In this document: piece by piece, positions 8,270-16,757 of the stretch | How the letters are laid out: each line of letters starts with the position of its first letter | Position numbering within the stretch: position 1 is the stretch's first letter | NCBI GenBank assembly: GCA_963753575.1 | Contig: CAVWCR010000003.1 | Span: forward strand, 1,116,001 to 1,180,000 | Direction of reading: 5' to 3' | DNA: 64,000 nt | DNA from: VAZQ01 sp963753575 | Lineage (GTDB): Bacteria > Pseudomonadota > Alphaproteobacteria > Rhizobiales > Xanthobacteraceae | The notes under the pieces: generated by a model | Databases searched by the model: none | Seen by the model: only the letters and a program-made list of their open reading frames with translations | What the model was told of the DNA's origin: nothing | Translations under genes and position numbers: made by a program

Positions 8270-9262
8270 TCACGTCCCGAAGTTTCCGGGGATCGGAACG
8301 AACAGGTTCTCGACCGGCATGGCGTGCGGGATGAAGTGCTGCTCCACCATGTACTGCACCAGCGCCTCGAGCGTCGGCCGGTTGGGCTCGACCCCATAGG
8401 GCCAGGCATCGCCGCCGAACACCTCGTCGATCTCTTCGATGTCGGACTGCAGCCAGGGCAGCATGACGCTTAGTGAGCCCGCGTAGCGCATGCGGGTGCG
8501 CGCGCGCCGCTTCGCCTCCACGAATGTCTTGTAGAGACTGGTGGCAAGCCAACGGTGCTGCTCGTAGAGCTCGCGCCGGATCGCGACGAGATGCATGATC
8601 GGAAAGATCTTGCGCGTCTCGTAGAGCTCGCGCTCGAGCGCGCGATAGTTGGGAAAGAGCCGCGCCACGTCGGGCGAGCGCCCGAGGATCTCGGGCTTGC
8701 GCGAACCGATAAGCGCGTCGATCTCGCCGCGCGCGAGCAGCGTCGCCAGCGGCACGCCGGTTGAATTCTGCTCGAGCGCGACCGGGCGCAGCAGCGCCGG
8801 CGCGTGCGGCTTGCCGTGCGTGCCGGTGTCCTCGACCGAGCCCTGCACCCAGCGGATGGTCGCCAGATCGACGCCGAACTGGTGCGCCAGATGCCCGCGC
8901 ACCCAGAGCGCGGCGGTCTGCGTGTAGAGCGGCAGCCCGATGCGCTTGCCTTCCAGATCCTTCGCGCTGCGGATGCCGGCGCGCGTGTTGACGAACACGT
9001 AGCCGTGCCGGAACACGCGCGATGGAAACACCGGCAGCGCGACGAACGGCCGGTCGCCGTTGCCGGCGAGGCTGATGAACTCGGAGGCGGAGAGCTCCGC
9101 GATGTCGAATTCGCTGCCCCCGACCATGCGGTCGAACACGTCGCGCCCGGATTTGAGCGTGATGCAGGTGAGCGCGACGCCTTCAGGCGAAATGGCGCCC
9201 TCGCGGATCGCCTCCATCCGGTCGTAGCGGCAGCAGGCGAAGGTCAGTCGCAGTCGAGACAT
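8270..9262 (-). CDS. 4,5-dihydroxyphthalate decarboxylase-like / periplasmic-binding-fold protein
   Basis: 330 residues without a signal peptide, beginning MSRLRLTFACCRYDRMEAI. It has the type-2 periplasmic-binding fold signs FDIAELSASEFISL and AGIRSAKDLEGKRIGLP. Proteins of this kind are usually named 4,5-dihydroxyphthalate decarboxylase after the phthalate pathway enzyme, but most have no proven activity. A paralogue is at 50740-51684 in this window. No transporter genes are adjacent. Confidence 0.75.
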   Translation of the reverse strand: MSRLRLTFACCRYDRMEAIREGAISPEGVALTCITLKSGRDVFDRMVGGSEFDIAELSASEFISLAGNGDRPFVALPVFPSRVFRHGYVFVNTRAGIRSAKDLEGKRIGLPLYTQTAALWVRGHLAHQFGVDLATIRWVQGSVEDTGTHGKPHAPALLRPVALEQNSTGVPLATLLARGEIDALIGSRKPEILGRSPDVARLFPNYRALERELYETRKIFPIMHLVAIRRELYEQHRWLATSLYKTFVEAKRRARTRMRYAGSLSVMLPWLQSDIEEIDEVFGGDAWPYGVEPNRPTLEALVQYMVEQHFIPHAMPVENLFVPIPGNFGT

Positions 9263-9337
9263 TGCATCACATCAATGAGGGCCCCGGCATAGTGGCCACG
9301 GCGCCCCACATCCGGCAAGTCCCGCACACAGCAACAC

Positions 9338-9371
9338 CACACAAAGCAAGAGGGGCGCTTGCGCGCCCCTC
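9338..9371 (-). terminator. Probable terminator after rpsI
   Basis: A perfect 9-bp stem (9350-9358 with 9363-9371) just past the rpsI stop, followed on the minus strand by TTGCTTTGTG, which is only moderately T-rich. Confidence 0.65.
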
Positions 9372-9407
9372 CCCCACCTGCGCCCCCGCCGGTGAGACGT
9401 CTTCTTG

Positions 9408-9893
9408 TCAGCGCTTGGAGAACTGGAAGCTGCGGCGCGCCTTGGCCTTGCCGTACTTCTTGCGCTCGACCACACGCGGGTCGCGGGTGAGAAACCCGCC
9501 GCGCTTGAGCGCGCCGCGCAGATCGGGCTCGTAGGCCATCAGCGCCTTCGACAGGCCGTGGCGGACGGCGCCGGCCTGACCCGACAGGCCGCCACCCGAC
9601 ACCGTGCAGATCACGTCGTATTGGCCGGCGCGGTTGGTCGCGAGCAACGGCTGCTGGATCAGCATGCGCAGCACCGGCCGCGCGAAATAGACCTCGACCG
9701 CCCGCGTGTTGATCTCGATCTTGCCGGCGCCAGGCTTGACCCAGACGCGAGCGACCGCGTCCTTGCGCTTGCCGGTGGCATAGGCGCGGCCGTGCTTGTC
9801 GAGCTTCTGAACGTATTTCGGCGCCTCGGGCGCCGCCGCCGGCTTCAGGGCAGAGAGCTGGTCGAGCGACTGCATGGTTTCAGCCATCGTCAC
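9408..9893 (-). CDS. rpsI: 30S ribosomal protein S9
   Basis: 161 residues. The core has YATGKRKDAVARVWV, GGGLSGQAGAVRHGLSKAL and the universal C-terminal tail RRSFQFSKR that reaches toward the P-site. The roughly 30-residue N-terminal extension is usual in alphaproteobacteria. Its ATG overlaps the rplM stop by 4 bp, the conserved L13-S9 operon with translational coupling. Confidence 0.98.
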   Translation of the reverse strand: MTMAETMQSLDQLSALKPAAAPEAPKYVQKLDKHGRAYATGKRKDAVARVWVKPGAGKIEINTRAVEVYFARPVLRMLIQQPLLATNRAGQYDVICTVSGGGLSGQAGAVRHGLSKALMAYEPDLRGALKRGGFLTRDPRVVERKKYGKAKARRSFQFSKR

Positions 9894-10354
9894 GCGCTCC
9901 TCAGGTTCTTGCGATTCATGGCGGCGACGTCGAGCTTCTCGGGATTTTGCGCCGTGTGCGGATGCTCGGGACCGGGATAGACCCGCAGATTGCCGAGCTG
10001 AACGCGCGCCAGCGGCCCGCGCGGCAACATCCGCTCGATCGCCTTCTCGACGATGCGTTCCGGGAACTTGCCCTCATAGATCGACTTGGCGGTGCGTTCC
10101 TTGATGCCGCCGATAAAGCCGGTGTGATGGTAGTACACCTTCTTCTCGCGCTTCTTGCCGGTCAGCACCGCCTTGGCGGCGTTGATGATGATCACCTTGT
10201 CGCCGTCGTCCACATGGGGGGTGTAGGTCGGCTTGTGCTTGCCACGCAGCCGCATCGCAACGATGGAAGCAAGCCGGCCGACCACGAGGCCGGCGGCGTC
10301 GATCATCACCCATTTCTTCTCGACCTCGGCGGGCTTCGCCGAATACGTGCGCAT
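9890..10354 (-). CDS. rplM: 50S ribosomal protein L13
   Basis: 154 residues with family motifs VEKKWVMIDAAGLVVGRLAS, KVIIINAAKAVLTGKK, YYHHTGFIGG and AIERMLPRGPLAR. It is the first gene of the L13-S9 pair. The length matches the bacterial norm. Confidence 0.98.
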   Translation of the reverse strand: MRTYSAKPAEVEKKWVMIDAAGLVVGRLASIVAMRLRGKHKPTYTPHVDDGDKVIIINAAKAVLTGKKREKKVYYHHTGFIGGIKERTAKSIYEGKFPERIVEKAIERMLPRGPLARVQLGNLRVYPGPEHPHTAQNPEKLDVAAMNRKNLRSA

Positions 10355-10488
10355 GGCGCGTCCCTCGGAATGATTAGGAGCGCCAACGCGCCCGTCACGA
10401 GGGGCGGCTCATACACCAGTTAGCCGTCGCCGGTCAACGGATACTTTAGGCAGTAGATAAACAATATCAATCGCTTATCAAATCGGTT

Positions 10489-10884
10489 CTATAATACCTC
10501 CACGCGTTTGGGGTCGTTTCGGCCAAAGAGTTCTCGCAACTCGCTTTTTGCCTCATTGAGGGTCCGGCGGCGCTTCGCTGAAAGGTTGCGGCCGGCCCGA
10601 TTGATATAGAACGTGAGCATCGCGAGGGCCGAGCGGTAGGCGCTGGACTTGCGGCGACGGCTGTGCAGGGTTGAGCGCTTCAGCGAGACGGCGATCTTCC
10701 TTGGGCTCGGCAGCGTGAACACGCCACCTTCGAGATCGAGCGCATTGCTTTGTTCGGTCACGCGCTGCGACCAGCGCCGACCCTTCCGGGGCGCTTTGCG
10801 GCGCCGCGCCCGGCCGGATTGCGCCTTGGCTTGGGCCTTACGGCCCCTGGTCTTGGTCGTCCCGCTGGACTTGTGCGTTGCCAC
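10489..10884 (-). CDS. DUF3175 family protein
   Basis: 131 residues from the GTG at 10884 (AAGAGG 5 bp upstream); an in-frame ATG at 10953 overlaps the previous stop as TGATG, so translation could also begin there. A Lys/Arg/Ala-rich N-terminus leads into RRWSQRVTEQSNALDLEGG, SPRKIAVSLKRSTLHSRRRK and LTFYINRAGRNLSAKRR, the DUF3175 pattern. The strong positive charge suggests nucleic-acid contact, but no function is established. Confidence 0.8.
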   Translation of the reverse strand: MATHKSSGTTKTRGRKAQAKAQSGRARRRKAPRKGRRWSQRVTEQSNALDLEGGVFTLPSPRKIAVSLKRSTLHSRRRKSSAYRSALAMLTFYINRAGRNLSAKRRRTLNEAKSELRELFGRNDPKRVEVL

Positions 10885-10952
10885 GAACACCTCTTGCGGA
10901 CCGTTCAAGCCGGCAACGCCCTGCGGCCTGCCCCGTTCCAGCGTCAAGCCCA

Positions 10953-11384
10953 TCAACGGCGGGGCGGGAGCGAATAGGTCGATGTCAGATGGGCCACGGG
11001 CGCATCCTCGCCCGCCTCGCGGATCGTGACCTCACCGATGACGAGGCGCCGGCCGATCTTGAGCAGATTGCTATAGGCCATGAGATCGGCGCGTCCCGGC
11101 TTGCGCAGGAAGTTGATGTTCAGGCTGGTGGTGACCGCGAGCGGAACCCATCCCACCGAGGCGAGCAGCGCGACATAGACGGCGTAGTCCCCGAGCGCCA
11201 TGATGGTCGCGCCCGAGATGGTCGCGCCCGGGCGTAGCGACATCTCGCGGAAGGCTTGGCGCAGCCGGCAGCCGCCACGCCAAACCCCGTCAATCGACAG
11301 ACCGCTCTCGCTGCTCCACACCTGCGGAAACTCGGCAGTGAGCAGACGCGTGAGCTCGCCGGCAGTGAGCACAGGTGCTTCCAC
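10953..11384 (-). CDS. PaaI-type thioesterase (hotdog fold)
   Basis: About 143 residues from the GTG at 11384, which has GGAGGGAGG just upstream; longer in-frame starts lack a ribosome site. The hotdog core reads LRPGATISGATIMALGDYA, with the family's G-x-x-D catalytic-type Asp, then VTTSLNINFLRKPGRADL. Such proteins hydrolyse acyl- or aryl-CoA thioesters; substrate unknown. Its stop touches the start region of the DUF3175 gene. Confidence 0.82.
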   Translation of the reverse strand: MEAPVLTAGELTRLLTAEFPQVWSSESGLSIDGVWRGGCRLRQAFREMSLRPGATISGATIMALGDYAVYVALLASVGWVPLAVTTSLNINFLRKPGRADLMAYSNLLKIGRRLVIGEVTIREAGEDAPVAHLTSTYSLPPRR

Positions 11385-11536
11385 GACCTCCCTCCGCGCG
11401 CGTTCTGGATAGCGTTTAGCCCGCTTGGCAGACGCGGGAAAGCGCATCGGTGCTCGCGCGTGGTTGGCGGGCGCCGGCGCTCACGCTAGAGTCGCGCGAT
11501 AGATCGAAAGGAAGCGTTGTGAAGAGGGGGAAACCA

Positions 11537-12061
11537 ATGAAGCGCCTGTCCACCACCGTGGCCTCGATTATGGCGATGTCAATTGTGCTCGCGACAAGCG
11601 GGGTTCGCGCCGAGCCGTTGCCGACGCAGCATTATCTGCCGCTCAGCGTCGCCATCGAGGCCGCACTCGCCGCGCTCAAGGAGTGCACGGACAAAGGCCA
11701 CCACGTCTCGGTCGAGGTGATGAACCACAACGCGATGGTCCTGGTGACGTTCCACGATCAGCTGGCCTCCATCCATTCCAACTACTCGGCGCATGCCAAG
11801 GCCTATACGGTGCTCAGCTACTCCTACTCGAGCGGCGAGACGACTTCGGCACAGATCGCGCAACGCCTCATCAGCAAGCCCGCCAATGTGGCGCGCATCC
11901 AGGGCATCCCTGGGCTCATCCTGGCGCCAGGCGGCGTGCTGATCCAGGCCGGCAAGCAGACCGTCGGCGCGATCGGCGTTGGCGGCTCGGCTGGGCCGGT
12001 CAACGACGAGCTCTGCGCCAAGGCCGGCATCGAGAAGATCAAGGATCGGCTCACGCCATAA
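11537..12061 (+). CDS. Exported GlcG/HbpS-like heme-binding-fold protein
   Basis: 174 residues from ATG 11537 (AAGAGGGGG upstream). A signal peptide ends near residue 25 (GVRAEP). The GlcG/HbpS domain follows: LSVAIEAALAALKECTDKG, VEVMNHNAMVLVTFHD, HAKAYTVLSYS and the Gly-rich VGAIGVGGSAGPVNDELCA. HbpS binds heme in Streptomyces; GlcG function is unknown. A cytoplasmic paralogue is at 50150-50560. An enoyl-CoA hydratase gene follows 4 bp later. Confidence 0.85.
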   Translation: MKRLSTTVASIMAMSIVLATSGVRAEPLPTQHYLPLSVAIEAALAALKECTDKGHHVSVEVMNHNAMVLVTFHDQLASIHSNYSAHAKAYTVLSYSYSSGETTSAQIAQRLISKPANVARIQGIPGLILAPGGVLIQAGKQTVGAIGVGGSAGPVNDELCAKAGIEKIKDRLTP

Positions 12062-12065
12062 CACG

Positions 12066-12899
12066 ATGGCTCATTGCACTATGACCCATTCGAACGCCCT
12101 TCCCGCTTCTGCGCCGATCGTGTTGCATGAGACGATCGGCAACATCGCGATCCTGACGCTGAACCGGCCGGAGGCGCGCAACAGCCTGTCTGCCGCGATG
12201 CTCGCCGCGCTGGCGGAAGCGCTCGACGCCATCGCGCGTGATCAGGCGATCCGCGCCGTCGTACTCGCGGCCAACGGGCCCGCCTATTCGGCCGGGCACG
12301 ACCTCAAGGAACTCGCAGCGCGGCGCTCCGATGCCGACGGCGGGCGCGCCTTTTTCATGCTGGTCATGACCTCGTGCAGCGCCGTGATGCAGAAGATCGT
12401 AAGCCTGCCGCAGCCGGTGATCGCCGCCGTCCACGCCACCGCGACCGCCGCGGGCTGCCAGCTGGTCGCCTCCTGCGACCTCGCGGTCGCCTCGTCGGCG
12501 GCGCGCTTTGCCACACCCGGAGTGAACATCGGGCTGTTCTGCTCCACCCCGATGGTTGCACTCTCGCGCAATGTCGCGCGCAAGCACGCGATGGAGATGC
12601 TGCTCACCGGCGACATGATCTCGGCGCCGGACGCATTACGGATCGGACTTATCAACAGCGTAGTCGCGCCCGGCACGGAGCGCGACGAGGCGCTTGCGCT
12701 CGCGCGCAAAATCGCCGCAAAGTCCACTCACGTGGTGAAAATCGGGAAGGAAGCCTTCTACCGGCAGTTGGAATTGGACCTCGCGGGGGCCTACGACTAC
12801 GCTTCCAAAGTCATGGTTGAGAACATGATGGTGCGCGACGCCGAGGAAGGGATCGCCGCCTTTGTGGAGAAGCGCGCGCCGAACTGGGAGGATCGGTGA
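12066..12899 (+). CDS. Enoyl-CoA hydratase/isomerase family (ECHDC3-like)
   Basis: 277 residues (ATG 12066; ATG 12081 also possible). Crotonase motifs are LTLNRPEARNSLSAAM, the oxyanion-hole segments AYSAGHDLKEL and ATAAGCQLVASCDLAVAS, and PGVNIGLFCSTPMVALSR. The last motif is characteristic of the ECHDC3-like branch, in which the two catalytic glutamates of true hydratases are not obvious, so the reaction is uncertain. It follows the GlcG-like gene in the same direction. Confidence 0.87.
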   Translation: MAHCTMTHSNALPASAPIVLHETIGNIAILTLNRPEARNSLSAAMLAALAEALDAIARDQAIRAVVLAANGPAYSAGHDLKELAARRSDADGGRAFFMLVMTSCSAVMQKIVSLPQPVIAAVHATATAAGCQLVASCDLAVASSAARFATPGVNIGLFCSTPMVALSRNVARKHAMEMLLTGDMISAPDALRIGLINSVVAPGTERDEALALARKIAAKSTHVVKIGKEAFYRQLELDLAGAYDYASKVMVENMMVRDAEEGIAAFVEKRAPNWEDR

Positions 12900-13004
12900 A
12901 AAGGTAGGTGACGGCAGTCCCCTGCCGGTCGAATTGCGCTAAGCTGATGGTGTCTTCCCAAACATGCTGGGGGCCGCATCGCGGCTATAATCGGGAGCAG
13001 AACG

Positions 13005-13229
13005 ATGAGGAAATTGATCGCGCTGGGTTTCGTATTGGCCGGGATCGCTTTCGCGGCGCCTGCCTCGGTGCAGGCCTACTCGGATGAAGAACGGCAGGCC
13101 TGCGAGCAAGACGCCTTCCGGCTCTGCAACCACGCCATCCCAGACCAAGATCGCGTCAAGGCATGCCTGATCGCCAACATGTCGAAGCTGACCCCGGCTT
13201 GCCGCCGCATGTTCCGGCGCGGACATTGA
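13005..13229 (+). CDS. Small exported four-cysteine protein
   Basis: 74 residues: signal peptide (MRKLIALGFVLAGIAFAAP, cleavage near VQAYS) and a 48-residue mature part with four cysteines (EERQACEQDAFRLCNHAI, VKACLIANM, LTPACRRMF), spaced as if forming two disulfides. This pattern is common in small periplasmic proteins of rhizobia; function unknown. A palindromic repeat starts 11 bp after the stop. Confidence 0.7.
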   Translation: MRKLIALGFVLAGIAFAAPASVQAYSDEERQACEQDAFRLCNHAIPDQDRVKACLIANMSKLTPACRRMFRRGH

Positions 13230-13239
13230 TCGCGACCAG

Positions 13240-13316
13240 CTAGTGCGGCGTTCAGGGGTCCGCAACATTCTCGCGGCTATTGCGAATTGCGGACTTTTGA
13301 GCCAAAGCCACACTAG
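13240..13316. repeat. CTAGTG...CACTAG palindromic intergenic element, copy 1
   Basis: 77 bp bounded by CTAGTG and CACTAG with imperfectly paired arms that both contain TCCGCAA/TTGCGGA. It belongs with the elements at 13973, 58109 and 58199. The sequence AGTGTGGCTTTGG...AAAAGTCCGCA of its right arm (reverse strand) recurs at 14063-14090. Confidence 0.75.
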
Positions 13317-13385
13317 AATCATGCGCTGACCTTTCGTCGGCTTTCGCAATGACTATATTCGGATGATCCTTGAGGGCGCATCCGA

Positions 13386-13976
13386 ATGATGGACCATGAC
13401 GATTATTCCGACGCCTACATTCGCGGGATACTCAATACGGTGAAGACGATTGCGATGGTCGGATTGTCCCCCAAGGACATCCGGCCAAGCTACTTCGCTT
13501 TTAAATATCTGCTTGAGCGCGGCTATCGGATGATCCCGGTCAATCCCGGCCTGGCTGGCGGCGAGGTGCTCGGGCAGAAGGTCTACGCCACGCTTGCCGA
13601 CATCCCCGAGCCAGTCGACATGGTCGACATTTTCCGGGCTGCGCAATACGCGCCCGACATCGTCAGGCAGGCGCTCGCGCTCAAGCCGCGGCCACAGGTG
13701 ATCTGGATGCAGCTCGGCGTCCGCAACGAGGAAGCGGCCAAGCTTGCGGAGGACAACGGCCTCAAGGTCGTGATGAACCGCTGCCCCAAGATCGAGTATG
13801 GCCGGCTGTCCTCGGAAATCGGCTGGATGGGCGTGAACACGCGCACGCTCTCCTCCAAGAAGGCGCAGCTCTCCGGCCGCGGCATTCAGCGCATGTCGCT
13901 CAACCGCACCACGATGGCGGGCGGCAATACCGAGGCGGCGACGCGCGCGCAGTCCGGAGAGAAGGATGGCCGCTAG
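13386..13976 (+). CDS. CoA-binding domain protein (YccU-like)
   Basis: 196 residues. A Rossmann-type CoA-binding domain fills residues 15-140: KTIAMVGLSPKDIRPSYF, GYRMIPVNPGLAGGEVLGQ, VDMVDIFRAAQYAPDIV and VIWMQLGVRNEEAAKLAEDNG. NRCPKIEYGRL closes the fold. The extra C-terminal 50 residues are low in conservation. The TAG stop is supplied by the first bases of the palindromic element at 13973. Confidence 0.88.
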   Translation: MMDHDDYSDAYIRGILNTVKTIAMVGLSPKDIRPSYFAFKYLLERGYRMIPVNPGLAGGEVLGQKVYATLADIPEPVDMVDIFRAAQYAPDIVRQALALKPRPQVIWMQLGVRNEEAAKLAEDNGLKVVMNRCPKIEYGRLSSEIGWMGVNTRTLSSKKAQLSGRGIQRMSLNRTTMAGGNTEAATRAQSGEKDGR

Positions 13977-14049
13977 TGTCCTGCGATTCCGAAGTTCGCA
14001 TCATTCCGCGCCACCCTCGTTTGCGAACGTCGGAATCGAAGGACACTAG
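13973..14049. repeat. CTAGTG...CACTAG palindromic element, copy 2, containing a stop codon
   Basis: 77 bp. CTAGTGTCC at the left pairs with GGACACTAG at the right, and CGATTCCGAAGTTCGCA pairs imperfectly with TGCGAACGTCGGAATCG. The stop codon of the CoA-binding gene (13974-13976) lies in its left end. Confidence 0.8.
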
Positions 14050-14120
14050 CAACTTATGGATCTGGTGTGGCTTTGGTTGAAAAGTCCGCATCTCGGACTC
14101 GCGGTCTCCCGACAATCCGT

Positions 14121-14876
14121 TCAGGCCTCACGCAACCGTTCAGCACTCCGGCGACGCCACAGGATCAGGATGCCGGCGAGGAGCAGGCTGGTGCAGATGG
14201 TGCTGACCACCAGTCCGAAGCCCAGGCCGCGCCGGCTCGCCAACAAATCCCCGAGCGTCGTGCCAGCAGTGCGCGCGGCCACGATGGTCAGCCAGTACCA
14301 AGGCTTCGTCATCTTCCCGTACTGGTCGGAGACGAACCAAACGGCAATCAGGATGCCGACAAGCACAAGCGATCCGAAGCCCAAGCCGAGCCCGGTTTCT
14401 TCAGCAACCCAATCGCCGGCCGCGGTGCCGAGTGTTCCAGCGGCCAGCATGGTGATCCAATAGCTCGCATCGGTGGCCGGCAGCGTGTGCCAGCACCCAT
14501 CGGGTCCCGCAACCCCGATGGGCTCGACGCCTCGCACACGATCGACCACCAGCATCGCGACCATCAGCGCGACCAGCAGCCCCATGCATAAGAAATATCC
14601 GAGTTTGAGATCATGCGTTCCAAGGTCGGCCAAGTTGGTCGCGCCCGTGCGCAACACGATGATGGCGAGCCAATAATAGGCTTCGGTGGCGACTTTGCTG
14701 CGCTTCTCGGCCCAAATGATTGCCAGGAACGCCAGTGCGAGCGGGAGGAGGCCGCGCGTATGACCGAGGCCCAGGATGCGCGAGGCAAAATCGCCCGTGT
14801 TGGCCCCGCACATGCTCGCCGCCAGGATGGCGGTCCAGTAGCGCGCGTCGATTGTCGGAAGATTTTTCGGCGACAT
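14121..14876 (-). CDS. COG4705-like membrane protein built of four repeats
   Basis: 251 residues from ATG 14876 (AGGGGG 4-5 bp upstream). Eight hydrophobic segments arise from four copies of a two-helix unit with the signature Y/W-Y-W...A-R/T...G-T/A-x-x-G/A-D: RYWTAILAASMCGANTGD, YYWLAIIVLRTGATNLAD, SYWITMLAAGTLGTAAGD and WYWLTIVAARTAGTTLGD. The recurring Asp in each first helix suggests a ring of acidic groups for a cation, which is inference. Family resembles the uncharacterised COG4705. Last gene of a four-gene operon. Confidence 0.8.
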   Translation of the reverse strand: MSPKNLPTIDARYWTAILAASMCGANTGDFASRILGLGHTRGLLPLALAFLAIIWAEKRSKVATEAYYWLAIIVLRTGATNLADLGTHDLKLGYFLCMGLLVALMVAMLVVDRVRGVEPIGVAGPDGCWHTLPATDASYWITMLAAGTLGTAAGDWVAEETGLGLGFGSLVLVGILIAVWFVSDQYGKMTKPWYWLTIVAARTAGTTLGDLLASRRGLGFGLVVSTICTSLLLAGILILWRRRSAERLREA

Positions 14877-14915
14877 ATGTCCCCCTGCAGGTTTCCGCAA
14901 TGAGCTTCGCGCCTG

Positions 14916-15713
14916 TCAGGCCAATCCTTCAGACCGGCTCGGATGCCGACCGGCCCGCTGCGGCAAGACGAGCAGGCAAAGGATGATGAAGACCGCGATC
15001 ACTGCAGACGCGAGCGGACGGCTGAGCGCGAGCCCTCCGGCGCTCACTGGCTTGTCGAGAAGATCACCGACGGTGGCGCCGAGCGGGCGCGTGAGGATGA
15101 ACGCCGCCCAAAACAGGGGCACGCGTGAGATGTTCGTCCAGATGTAAAGTCCGGTGATGATCGCTAGCCCCGCCGCGAAGACCAATGCGCCGCCGCCAAA
15201 GCCGAAGCCGCCAGTGTCGGCCATCCAGTCGCCGAGCGCGGTGCCAAGTGTCTGCGAGAAGGTTATCGCCGCCCAGTAGAAGATCTCGACCTGCGGCGTG
15301 TTCACGGCGTTGACTGAAATGGTGCCCTGCGACCAGTACCAAAGACCGAGCACGGCGATGAGGGAGACAAGCAGCAATGTCGAGCCGCCCGTGTAGCCGA
15401 TGCCGAGCGAGCGGTCGGCGAAATCCGCCATGGTGGTGCCAAAGGTGGTGGAAGCAACAATCGTGGCCCAATAGAGAACGGGATGGAATCTCCTCGCGAG
15501 GATTTGCGCAACAACCAGCATGATGAGCACGCCAAGAAAGAGCGCAGTCCCGGCAAGGTATCCCCAGTTGAGTGTCATGGTGACTGTATCGCCGCCGGTC
15601 TCGCCTAGCGTCGTCGCGGCGATCTTGATGATCCAAAAGACAAGCGTGACTTCCGGGACCTTGCTCGCCACATCCGTGGCCAGCATCTCCGGCTGAGAAC
15701 TCTTGTTGTTCAT
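14916..15713 (-). CDS. COG4705-like membrane protein, tandem paralogue
   Basis: 265 residues from ATG 15713; the much longer open frame upstream reads as low-complexity noise. It has the same four-repeat design as its neighbour: VFWIIKIAATTLGETGGD, LYWATIVASTTFGTTMAD, FYWAAITFSQTLGTALGD and LFWAAFILTRPLGATVGD. A short N-terminal cytoplasmic segment precedes helix one. It ends 39 bp before the ATG of the sister gene, consistent with tandem duplication followed by strong divergence. Confidence 0.8.
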   Translation of the reverse strand: MNNKSSQPEMLATDVASKVPEVTLVFWIIKIAATTLGETGGDTVTMTLNWGYLAGTALFLGVLIMLVVAQILARRFHPVLYWATIVASTTFGTTMADFADRSLGIGYTGGSTLLLVSLIAVLGLWYWSQGTISVNAVNTPQVEIFYWAAITFSQTLGTALGDWMADTGGFGFGGGALVFAAGLAIITGLYIWTNISRVPLFWAAFILTRPLGATVGDLLDKPVSAGGLALSRPLASAVIAVFIILCLLVLPQRAGRHPSRSEGLA

Positions 15714-15733
15714 GTCAGCGCTGGCTTGACCGT

Positions 15734-15994
15734 TCAAATTTTGCTGGCAACAGAGGGGGGCTCGTCCGGTGGCCACGCTCTCCTCGCTGGGTGCGTGGCC
15801 GTCCGCCACACTCCCGCAACGAGGACGGCCACGCACCCAACGAGGAGAACGAAGCCGACGGAAAGGGAATGGATGAGTAACAACTTTCCCAGAAGGAATA
15901 CGCCGGCGACGACGCACAGGAGGCCGACTGCCAGAAACTCGTCCTCCACAAAGAGGCCGAGTAGCTCCTTCAATGCTGATTTGAGGGGCGTCAT
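15734..15994 (-). CDS. Small two-helix membrane protein
   Basis: 86 residues with two hydrophobic helices (FLAVGLLCVVAGVFLLGK and VGFVLLVGCVAVLVAGVW) joined by a short LLLIHSLS loop and a charged C-terminus. Its ATG overlaps the stop of the preceding ExxE membrane protein as TGATG, so the two are translationally coupled. No family recognised; it may be a partner subunit. Confidence 0.7.
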   Translation of the reverse strand: MTPLKSALKELLGLFVEDEFLAVGLLCVVAGVFLLGKLLLIHSLSVGFVLLVGCVAVLVAGVWRTATHPARRAWPPDEPPSVASKI

Positions 15995-16743
15995 CAGGCT
16001 GGCTCCTGTGCAACGGCTCTTTGCGCGAGGAAAGCCGAGAAAATCCCGACACAGAGGAAGAGGAACATGAATCCCACCAGCGCCAAATCGCCACCGGGCC
16101 AGTCAACCCCGAGACCTTCTCCAGTCCAGAAAACGCCAAAGGCCGACAGCATGACGCCGACGCCGAACTTCAGGACGTTCTCGGGTACGTGCGCGAGCGG
16201 ACGATGAACCAGAACCCCGATAGTCATAACCAACGCGCATGCAGCGGCAGCGCCCAGGCTTGCTGGAAAGAGCAAGTCGTGCCCTGAGCCGATGGCGATC
16301 ACAATGAAAACAACTTCCAACCCCTCAAGCGCCACTGCCTTGAACGCAGTAATGCCCGCAATCCAATCGCCGGACGCAGCGCGGCGCTGGGTTTCGAGCT
16401 TGCCTGTCTCGGCAACAAAAACAGCCGCTTCGTCGTGGAGCTGTATGATTCCGGCAGATCGCAAAATAGCCTTTCGCAGCCATCGCATGCCAAAGAGCAA
16501 GAGCAGTACGCCGATCCCGAGCTGCAGCCATTGTAGCGGAATGAGAGCCAGCGCCGGCCCGAGTGCCATCACCATCAGGGCGAGAGAGGACAACGCGGCG
16601 GCGCTCCCCAGCAGGGCCGGCCGCCATCCCCGGAAGGATCCCACCGCCAGGACGACGGTGAACGCCTCGACCGCCTCAACGAGAGACGCGAGAAATGCGG
16701 CGGAGATTGCAGGAATGGCAGGGCCTGTAGGGACAAGGATCAT
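15994..16743 (-). CDS. COG4280-like membrane protein with duplicated E-x-x-E helices
   Basis: 249 residues, six to seven hydrophobic helices in two related halves. The first helix of each half carries acidic pairs: LVEAVEAFTVVLAVG near residue 22 and ALEGLEVVFIVIAIG near residue 140. ExxE inside duplicated helices recalls FTR1 (REGLE) and the Gdt1/TMEM165 cation transporters, so metal transport is a reasonable inference. It is the first gene of the operon and faces an RpiR-type regulator across 74 bp. Confidence 0.72.
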   Translation of the reverse strand: MILVPTGPAIPAISAAFLASLVEAVEAFTVVLAVGSFRGWRPALLGSAAALSSLALMVMALGPALALIPLQWLQLGIGVLLLLFGMRWLRKAILRSAGIIQLHDEAAVFVAETGKLETQRRAASGDWIAGITAFKAVALEGLEVVFIVIAIGSGHDLLFPASLGAAAACALVMTIGVLVHRPLAHVPENVLKFGVGVMLSAFGVFWTGEGLGVDWPGGDLALVGFMFLFLCVGIFSAFLAQRAVAQEPA

Positions 16744-16757
16744 GGTTCTCTTCCAGC

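Noticed and set aside
15714..16139. Long N-terminal extension of the COG4705-like protein
   Set aside because: It overlaps the coupled 86-residue gene and reads as noise; ATG 15713 fits the family.
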